A DNA stretch of 11,978 nucleotides from Bacteroidia bacterium (GTDB lineage: Bacteria > Bacteroidota > Bacteroidia > NS11-12g > UBA955): assembly GCA_023258655.1 (NCBI GenBank), contig JALQWO010000041.1, positions 1 through 11,978 on the forward strand, in the 5' to 3' direction. Shown here one piece after another: positions 1 to 5,859 of this stretch. Under the pieces are notes generated by a model that was not told the origin of the DNA, did no database searches, and saw nothing but the letters and a program-made list of their open reading frames with translations. Every line of letters begins with the position of its first letter. The stretch's first letter is position 1. A program made the position numbers and the translations under genes.

Positions 1-913
1 CGTCGTTGAAGAATACCACTCTGCCATTGTCGAGGCAGGTTTTCGAGTGTTTCATCCACAGCATCACTTGGGCGGTGTAGGGTGTCATGCTGCCGGTAAC
101 GTCTACCAGAACGGCGTATTTTCCTTCCCAGTTTTTGCGGGTTAATACCTTGAATTCATCGGTATTTCTCAGGCCAAAGGTGTCAAAAAAGCCCGTTCTT
201 TCATAGTGTCCTGGAATGCGTTTGAGCGGAATAGAATCGCGCACAATGCGGGTTTCCTTTTTCCGGAACCAGAGTCCGGCCGACGTGTATTTGATGTGCT
301 GACGATTTTTGTCTTTGCTGTGTGGCAGATAGTATCCGGTTTCCACCTCGCGCTTCCTAATCCGGTAGCTTACCTTTTCGGGAATCCAGATTTGAGTGTC
401 TTTATAGCTTTCTACGATGCGGTCAATTTTGGCAATTTCTCTTTCCGTTTCCACTTTCGGGGGACGGTTTTTTAGGTACACCACGAATCCGTGATAACAA
501 CCTTCGGCGGCTTCTAGTGTCTTGGGTGATTTTTGTTCAAAGACGCGCCACTGTATGTCTGATTGCTTGTAAAGGTCTGGCCACAATTGTTTTAGGTTGT
601 TCAATCGACGCAAGTTCAACTTGGGCTGATTGAAGGTATCCACTTGTTTGTAGCGGGTGTAAACCAAGTGAATGGCATGCACTTCGGTGGCTGGGGGTAA
701 TTTGATTTTGTAGACTTCGGGTTTGAATTGTGAACTCGCGAAGGGCATGGGTAAATACAGCACCAATCGCCCCGTGTCTGTGGGATGATAGCCAATGACG
801 TAGGGTTTATTCGCCACAATATCGGCAGGTTTGGTTTGTCCTTGCACAGCAGAAGCTGTCATCGAAACGATGACCCACAACAAGAGGCTCAGGCGGATCT
901 GCTGGTGGCGCAT
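1..913 (-). CDS. Secreted von Willebrand factor A domain protein, 3' end cut off by window
   Basis: The gene reads leftward from an ATG at 913 and stays open to the window edge, giving 304 residues without a stop. The first ~26 residues (Met-Arg-His, then a Leu/Val-rich stretch ending near SAVQGQ) look like a Sec signal peptide. Residues ~30-260 show no domain I recognise; they are rich in Lys, Tyr and Pro. At residues 271-276 the sequence reads DVTGSM after a hydrophobic strand (YAVLV), which is the metal-binding MIDAS start of a vWA domain (Asp271, Thr273, Ser275). The rest of the domain lies outside the window. The start lies 14 bases after the bshB1 stop, so it is probably the third gene of that operon. 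vWA domains usually mediate metal-dependent protein binding. Its partner and link to bacillithiol synthesis are unknown. The vWA call is fairly sure, the function is not. Confidence 0.8.
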   Translation of the reverse strand, partial: MRHQQIRLSLLLWVIVSMTASAVQGQTKPADIVANKPYVIGYHPTDTGRLVLYLPMPFASSQFKPEVYKIKLPPATEVHAIHLVYTRYKQVDTFNQPKLNLRRLNNLKQLWPDLYKQSDIQWRVFEQKSPKTLEAAEGCYHGFVVYLKNRPPKVETEREIAKIDRIVESYKDTQIWIPEKVSYRIRKREVETGYYLPHSKDKNRQHIKYTSAGLWFRKKETRIVRDSIPLKRIPGHYERTGFFDTFGLRNTDEFKVLTRKNWEGKYAVLVDVTGSMTPYTAQVMLWMKHSKTCLDNGRVVFFND

Positions 914-927
914 GGACAGTTTCGAAG

Positions 928-1641
928 TTACAGGAGTTCTATGAGAGAATTTATACCCAAGGTCCTTTCTGTGGTAAAGCCCTCCCCATATTGGGTCCCA
1001 ATCGTTCTGCCAAATTCGATGGAGCGGGCGGAGAGGAAAGACAAAAATTCCTTGCTACTGATGGGGGTTTCAGGTTCGGCGCTATTGGGGTCGTAAAATT
1101 GGGTTTTGAAAGCCATGATGGCATTCATCTTTTGCTCAAAAACATCGCTGATATCCACAATGAGATCGGGCCGTAAAAACCGATCTTGGATATAGTGGTA
1201 TACCGCTTTTGGACGATGTGCAGGAAGGTTTCCCGTAATGATTTTGGGCAATCCCGCCAAAAAACAAGCGCGCGAAACCAATGCTGAAGCCCTGCCATGA
1301 TCGGGGTGCCTATCGCTTTCTGCATTTGCCAATACGATACTGGGTTTGTGTTTGCGAATTTGAGTTACCACTGCCATGAGGGTGGTTTCATTGATTTCAA
1401 ACAAACCATCGCCCAAATCGAGGTTTTCACGAACGGCCAATCCCATGATTTTGCTGCTCTCTATTGCTTCTGCATCTCGGGAATTTGCATTGCCTCGGGT
1501 ACCGAGTTCACCCCGTGTGAGGTCTACAATCCCACAGGCATATCCCAGTTGGATATGTTTGATAAGGGTTCCGCTGGCAGCCAGTTCAACATCGTCTGGA
1601 TGTGCGGCAAAGGCCAATATATGAAGGTGGGGTGTACTCAT
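928..1641 (-). CDS. bshB1: Bacillithiol biosynthesis deacetylase BshB1 (GlcNAc-malate deacetylase)
   Basis: This 237-residue protein is full length for the PIG-L/LmbE-like zinc deacetylase family. BshB1 removes the acetyl group from N-acetylglucosaminyl-malate in the cytoplasm, giving GlcN-malate, to which BshC then adds cysteine to make bacillithiol. The first zinc motif is AHPDD at residues 13-17 (His14 and Asp17 as likely ligands, Asp16 as likely base). The second is HPDH at 112-115, with His115 as the third likely ligand. The segment LTRGELGTRG at 41-50 is typical of the BshB1 branch rather than MshB or generic PIG-L proteins. Its ATG overlaps the stop of the upstream M28 gene (ATGA), which suggests coupled translation. 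bshA and bshC are not in the window. Confidence is high for the family and good for the BshB1 subtype. Confidence 0.93.
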   Translation of the reverse strand: MSTPHLHILAFAAHPDDVELAASGTLIKHIQLGYACGIVDLTRGELGTRGNANSRDAEAIESSKIMGLAVRENLDLGDGLFEINETTLMAVVTQIRKHKPSIVLANAESDRHPDHGRASALVSRACFLAGLPKIITGNLPAHRPKAVYHYIQDRFLRPDLIVDISDVFEQKMNAIMAFKTQFYDPNSAEPETPISSKEFLSFLSARSIEFGRTIGTQYGEGFTTERTLGINSLIELL

Positions 1642-2630
1642 AGGGTAGCTGGTGGATTGAAAATGAGGTTCAACAGGGTGTTGCCCACGGCTTGCAATGT
1701 GTTCTTGTCCACAGCATCCAAATTGTCGTCGTGGGTATGCCAGTAAGGCGCAAACCCGGTATTTTCATTATATTGAATGATGTCGATCATGGGGATGTTG
1801 GTGGCTTCGTATACGTATTTGTGGTCGTCTGTGATGGCACCGATATTTTGAAGTTGGAAGTAGTTGTCGTGGCCGAGTTCCTTGGCAATTTGCCAAGTAT
1901 GAACCAAAATCCAGTTGGCGTATTGGTTGGAGTTGGCTTCCCACATGAATTTGGCATCTTTCCCACCTACCATGTCGAGCAGCACCCCAAAATTGGCTTT
2001 GTACCCGGGGGTGTGTAGATTTTTTCCCCAGTACTGACTGCCGAGGCAGAAGGAGTTTTCAATGTCTGATACGCCCAAATCTTCGGCATCGAAAAGGATG
2101 AAATCCACGCCCCATTCTGGTTTTTCTGTGTGAAGGATGCGGGCGAGTTCTAAAATGACGCCTACGCCGGATGCTCCATCATTGGCGGCAAGAATGGGTT
2201 CTTTGGGGTTTTGGTCGTCTTGATCGGCCATGGGTCTGCTATCCCAGTGGGCGGCGAAAATCATGCGTTTTTCTGCTGTGGGATTGATGCTACCAATGAT
2301 GTTGTAAATGGGAATGGGTGCACCGGATGTGGGATTTTTGGACGAGCCAACCTGGAAATAGGTGGTATCGCACTGGCCTTTCAGTTGTTTGAGCAACCAA
2401 TCTGCGCATTGTTTGTGGGCCGCTGTGCCGGGGATGCGGAAACCAAAATCAAGTTGTGATTTGATGTTGTTAAAAGCGTTATCTGCTGAAAAACCTGTTT
2501 TTTTCTGTTCGACAATGACTGTTTCGGCTGTGGCTTGGGTATCGTTGTCGGCGCTATCGCTACTTTGGTTACAGCCCCAAAACAGGGTGGCTAGCGAAAT
2601 GCAAAAAGCCGATATGTATTTTGCTTTCAT
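1638..2630 (-). CDS. M28-family lipoprotein resembling animal-type glutaminyl-peptide cyclotransferase
   Basis: The protein has 330 residues from an ATG at 2630; an in-frame TTG one codon upstream is less likely. It starts with a lipoprotein-like signal whose cysteine is residue 20 (Leu-Phe-Trp-Gly-Cys, a loose lipobox), followed by an acidic, low-complexity linker. From ~47 it shows the M28/glutaminyl cyclase pattern: AHWDSR at 127-132, ANDGASG at 149-155 with Asp151 as likely zinc ligand, FDAEDLG at 180-186 at the catalytic acid pair, DDH at 268-270, and WHTHDDN at 297-303 with His298 as likely zinc ligand. The last two match the mammalian QC pattern better than typical M28 aminopeptidases. 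QC turns N-terminal Gln into pyroglutamate, which would suit the many exported Bacteroidota proteins that begin with Gln after signal cleavage. An aminopeptidase role remains possible. It is first in the operon with bshB1. Confidence 0.85.
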   Translation of the reverse strand: MKAKYISAFCISLATLFWGCNQSSDSADNDTQATAETVIVEQKKTGFSADNAFNNIKSQLDFGFRIPGTAAHKQCADWLLKQLKGQCDTTYFQVGSSKNPTSGAPIPIYNIIGSINPTAEKRMIFAAHWDSRPMADQDDQNPKEPILAANDGASGVGVILELARILHTEKPEWGVDFILFDAEDLGVSDIENSFCLGSQYWGKNLHTPGYKANFGVLLDMVGGKDAKFMWEANSNQYANWILVHTWQIAKELGHDNYFQLQNIGAITDDHKYVYEATNIPMIDIIQYNENTGFAPYWHTHDDNLDAVDKNTLQAVGNTLLNLIFNPPATL

Positions 2631-2640
2631 CAATGTTGTA

Positions 2641-2648
2641 CAAAGTTA
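2641..2648 (-). promoter_or_regulatory. Putative Bacteroidota -7 promoter box for the M28-bshB1-vWA operon
   Basis: On the minus strand this reads TAACTTTG, an exact match to the Bacteroidota sigma-A -7 consensus TAnnTTTG. It ends ten bases before the ATG at 2630, so the transcript would start only about seven bases ahead of the gene. A TTTTG lies 24 bases upstream, somewhat far for the usual -33 element. Location in a divergent spacer supports the call; the weak -33 limits it. Confidence 0.5.
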
Positions 2649-2692
2649 ATTAATTGTGGGGGTTGGGTGATTCAAAATTCTGTATTAAGGTC

Positions 2693-2700
2693 TAATTTCG
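2693..2700 (+). promoter_or_regulatory. Weak -7 promoter-like box ahead of yicC
   Basis: The plus strand reads TAATTTCG, one mismatch from TAnnTTTG, and ends 11 bases before the yicC ATG. No convincing -33 TTG is seen at normal spacing. It is listed because the long plus-strand cluster needs a promoter and this 81-base divergent spacer is the obvious place for one. Confidence 0.3.
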
Positions 2701-2711
2701 CCTGAATTAGC

Positions 2712-3599
2712 ATGGATAGTCAAATTCAGAGTATGACGGGTTTTGGGCGCGCCCAAATTGAGACCCCAACCCTCCGCGCGGTTTGCGAGATCAAGGCCCT
2801 CAATGGCAGGTATTTCGAGGCAGATTTGCGGCTGCCGAAATTTTTGTACGAAATCGATCCGCAGATTCGTCGTCTATTGAATGAAAAGTTGGAGCGTGGC
2901 ACCATTACTTGCACCTACAGCATCACCTTTCCCAATGTAAAAGCCGAGGATCAAACCATTCACATCAATGCGGGGTTGGCCAAGGCGTATCTTGATAAAT
3001 ACCAGGAGTTGAGTACTGCGTTGGGTGTGGAGTTTCGGGATCCGTTTCGCGAGATTATCCGCATTCCAGAGGTGATTCAAACCGGAGAGCGTGGGTTGGA
3101 TGAGGGGGTCAAGCAAGCCATCGTGGATTTGACGTTGCAAGCAGCGGATTTGTTGGTGCAGTTTCGAAAGGAAGAAGGCGCCGCCACGGGGGTGAAGTTG
3201 CTATCGTTGGTGGAGTCGATTCAATTGGATTTGAACGAGGTTTCTATCCACGAGGAGCCGCGCAAGCAAGGCTTGCGCGAACGCATTTATAGCCAATTGG
3301 CCGAACATGTGGCCGGGGAGCTGCGCGACCAAAATCGCTTCGAGCAAGAGATATTGATGTACCTCGACAAGTGGGATATCGCCGAAGAGAAACAGCGATT
3401 GCAGCAACACATCGACTATTTCAAAACCTGCCTCAAAAAGGAGCCTTTGGGCAGAAAACTGAATTTTATCGCCCAGGAAATGGGACGTGAAATGAATACC
3501 ATGGGCGTGAAAAGCAATTACTTCCCCATGCAGCAAGCGGTGGTTCAGATGAAGGAAAAATTGGAGCAAATCAAAGAACAAGTCCTGAATCTCGTTTAA
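2712..3599 (+). CDS. YicC/YloC-family endoribonuclease
   Basis: This 295-residue protein is close to the usual family length of about 290. It opens with the family signature SMTGFGRA at residues 7-14. The N-terminal YicC domain covers about residues 1-155. The C-terminal DUF1732 domain, about 210-295, carries the conserved pattern EQEILMYLDKWDIAEE, then GRKLNF, AQEMGREMNT and KS close to the end, with a Glu/Lys-rich helix finishing the chain. E. coli YicC acts as an endoribonuclease that helps degrade small RNAs, so a cytoplasmic RNA-processing role is likely here, but the target is unknown. It is the first gene of the plus-strand cluster, and the next start lies 13 bases downstream. An internal hairpin at 3259-3279 lies inside the coding sequence. 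Confidence 0.93.
   Translation: MDSQIQSMTGFGRAQIETPTLRAVCEIKALNGRYFEADLRLPKFLYEIDPQIRRLLNEKLERGTITCTYSITFPNVKAEDQTIHINAGLAKAYLDKYQELSTALGVEFRDPFREIIRIPEVIQTGERGLDEGVKQAIVDLTLQAADLLVQFRKEEGAATGVKLLSLVESIQLDLNEVSIHEEPRKQGLRERIYSQLAEHVAGELRDQNRFEQEILMYLDKWDIAEEKQRLQQHIDYFKTCLKKEPLGRKLNFIAQEMGREMNTMGVKSNYFPMQQAVVQMKEKLEQIKEQVLNLV
3259..3279 (+). other. Perfect 9-bp inverted repeat inside yicC
   Basis: The arms CGCGCAAGC and GCTTGCGCG flank a three-base AAG loop. The pairing is perfect and GC-rich, so the mRNA should fold here. It encodes an Arg-rich helix of YicC, so codon constraint could explain it. A regulatory role is conjecture. Confidence 0.45.
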
Positions 3600-3612
3600 T
3601 ATAAAACACTTG

Positions 3613-5859
3613 ATGAACAAGAACTTAAAGAAGCACTGGGCCTTGGCTGCCTTTGTCCTGTGCCTGAGCAGTTTGGGTGCGCAGTGGGATGCTGTGGCAG
3701 ACAAAGTGGTGGCGGACTCTACGGCCATGACAACCACCACAACTGAGGAGTCGGTGCGGGTAATATATCAAGCCCATGCGCTATCAAACTTGGACGCGAA
3801 ACAATTGGTGTTGATGTCTACAACGAACGAAGGTGGGGACGAATCAGCAGCGGAAATTCCGGCGTTGATTTCTCTCATTCGCAGTGGGGATCTTGAACGG
3901 TTTGACGTGGCATATATCAATTTCCACCCTTTGCAGGTGGGATTGCTAAACGAATACCTGAAGCACCCCGACCAAATGCACCGGAACTATGTTCGGATGT
4001 CGTTTGATGAAGATGGTGACGGTTTCAACCACTTTTTAGATGTCATGGATGCTTTGGATGCCCGCAGGAAAGTGGATAGTACGGCATTTTCTCAATTTTC
4101 GTTTGCTTCGATGGAACTGTATGGTAAGGCAAATAGTTCTTATCTGGAATACAGCGACCGTGAATATGAATATGCTTTGGCGGCCTATTTGAATGCGTTG
4201 TTTCCGGCGGATTCAACCCTTGGTTTGGGTGGCATGGAGCAAAATGATGAGCAAATTCCGGCGCGCATCCGATCACAAGTGGAAGGAATTAGGTCCTTGG
4301 TTTCGGTGGGTTTGTGGCGTTTGTGGCAGGAGGATCAGGAAATTCAGGTGCCGGGTGATGATGAAGACGAGACTGAATCGTTGGATGTGGATCCCGCGTT
4401 TAGTGCTGTAGAAACCATCAGCACACTGAGGGATTCATTGTGGAACATCTCTAAGGAGTTGGAAAGTTACATATTACCCGAAAATCGGGCGACCTATAGG
4501 GCCTTGATACCTTGGTTGAAACCGATCCCCCGTGATTCAGTGAATGATCGGGTACTGGTGGGAGAGACCTTTTTTGAGCAATTGCAGAAGCGTTCAGAAT
4601 TGGTAGTTCGATTGAAAAATGAAAAGCGCAGAACCTTGGTGATAGGCACTGATCCCGTTGAATTACTGGCGGTGAACAAACACAATCGCAAAGTGCTACC
4701 GAGTTTGCTGGAGGATTTGCTGAGTGAGGGGATTGCGCCTGCTGACATGGCGCGGGTATTTGTGATGACTGCGCCAGGTCAATACGAACACGTGTTGTTG
4801 CGAGAAAAGGAGGTGCCGGCTTGGAATCCCCCGCCATCCAAGCAGTCTGTTGAGCCTGATACCACGATCTATCCGCCGCTGAGTGCGTTGGGAGGTTCGG
4901 ATACTACGGTTTTGTCGGACGATCCTTTCGGAATGGGCTCGAAAGATACGGTACAGCTTTTTGCCGACATCAGCGATCAATATCAAAGCAAAGACTCCGT
5001 GAATATCGAAACGTTGGTTTTTAATGAAGTATCCGGTGATATGGATGGGCGTTTTGATGTGGCCATGGATTCAGCGGCTGTTTGGGAAGCGGGTTGGCTA
5101 GAAAGTGAGAGCGGACCCAAGCACAGCTTTATGCAATACCGCGGAGAATGGGGAAGTAGGGAAGAATCGAAATTGGTGTTCGATTTGGCTTACACCCAAA
5201 TCCATCCCACATTTAAACCCAAATATATCACTGCGATGCGCAATGTGATGGGATTGGCGGAAACCGATAAATTAAATTTGGCAACACAGGGTATTGGTAT
5301 GGGTGTGAATACACGCAACGGCAAGCAATATCAAAATCATCGTTTACAGGTTGCTCAAACTGTGGGTGGCAGTGGGAATTACTCCGCTACCTATGTGATT
5401 TACAGCGATATGACCCAATTTCCGCTGGGAAGATTCTTGACTTTCGGCGTGGGAGGATTTACGGGTTATGCGAATCAGCGATACAAGAAGTTTACCAATA
5501 CCTCGGGCGGGTTTATCAATCAAGATCAGCCCAGTTTTGTGGTGACAAACCCGGCTTATTTGTATGGCTTTACCGTGGAGCCAACACTTCACGTAGGTCC
5601 TTTCTTTGCGAGACTTACCGGCGGCTATGCTTGGGATTTTGGCGACGGTGCTTGGAAGTATCAAAATGAACCCATGAACAATGGGTCCATTTTCAAAAGC
5701 TCAGGTTGGTATGTCATGGCAGAAGCGGGTTTACATTGGAAGTTTAACAATGAACTGTTGGGATCGGGGCGTTCATACGACATGGATTACGCTATCACGG
5801 ATTCCGTTTCCGTTGGAAAAAAATCGCCTCGCACCAAGGAAAGGAGAGCACAAAAATGA
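3613..5859 (+). CDS. Exported protein: degenerate EreA-like domain plus beta-strand-rich C-terminus (diverged paralogue of the next gene)
   Basis: The protein has 748 residues from an ATG at 3613; a TTG at 3610 is a less likely start. A clear Sec signal peptide ends LSSLGA, with cleavage before Gln24. I recognise no family directly, but the layout follows the next gene strand by strand. Residues ~65-85 correspond to its GENH region, ~97-121 (FDVAYINFHP) to its VIELSP strand, ~138-169 to its WN...GLDVER helix-strand, and ~339-354 to its GRCHVS strand. None of the catalytic Gly-Glu, strand Glu or His residues is kept, so it looks like a pseudoenzyme. Residues 132-143 (DEDGDGFNHFLD) resemble an EF-hand/dockerin calcium loop. 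A Pro/Thr-rich linker lies around 395-440. From ~570 come amphipathic strands up to GWYVMAEAGLHWKF, then a basic tail of ~37 residues. An outer-membrane barrel or surface role is inferred. Confidence 0.7.
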   Translation: MNKNLKKHWALAAFVLCLSSLGAQWDAVADKVVADSTAMTTTTTEESVRVIYQAHALSNLDAKQLVLMSTTNEGGDESAAEIPALISLIRSGDLERFDVAYINFHPLQVGLLNEYLKHPDQMHRNYVRMSFDEDGDGFNHFLDVMDALDARRKVDSTAFSQFSFASMELYGKANSSYLEYSDREYEYALAAYLNALFPADSTLGLGGMEQNDEQIPARIRSQVEGIRSLVSVGLWRLWQEDQEIQVPGDDEDETESLDVDPAFSAVETISTLRDSLWNISKELESYILPENRATYRALIPWLKPIPRDSVNDRVLVGETFFEQLQKRSELVVRLKNEKRRTLVIGTDPVELLAVNKHNRKVLPSLLEDLLSEGIAPADMARVFVMTAPGQYEHVLLREKEVPAWNPPPSKQSVEPDTTIYPPLSALGGSDTTVLSDDPFGMGSKDTVQLFADISDQYQSKDSVNIETLVFNEVSGDMDGRFDVAMDSAAVWEAGWLESESGPKHSFMQYRGEWGSREESKLVFDLAYTQIHPTFKPKYITAMRNVMGLAETDKLNLATQGIGMGVNTRNGKQYQNHRLQVAQTVGGSGNYSATYVIYSDMTQFPLGRFLTFGVGGFTGYANQRYKKFTNTSGGFINQDQPSFVVTNPAYLYGFTVEPTLHVGPFFARLTGGYAWDFGDGAWKYQNEPMNNGSIFKSSGWYVMAEAGLHWKFNNELLGSGRSYDMDYAITDSVSVGKKSPRTKERRAQK
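5841..5847 (+). promoter_or_regulatory. Shine-Dalgarno-like sequence before the EreA-like gene
   Basis: AAGGAGA lies eight bases before the ATG at 5856, an ideal Shine-Dalgarno sequence and spacing. Bacteroidota genes rarely use one, and I do not see a comparable site before the other genes here. It lies inside the end of the upstream reading frame (codons for the basic tail Lys-Glu-Arg-Arg), so amino-acid coding could also explain it. Confidence 0.5.

Noticed and set aside
206..475. 89-codon plus-strand frame at the left edge
   Set aside because: It is opposite the vWA-protein gene, which has a signal peptide and a MIDAS motif.
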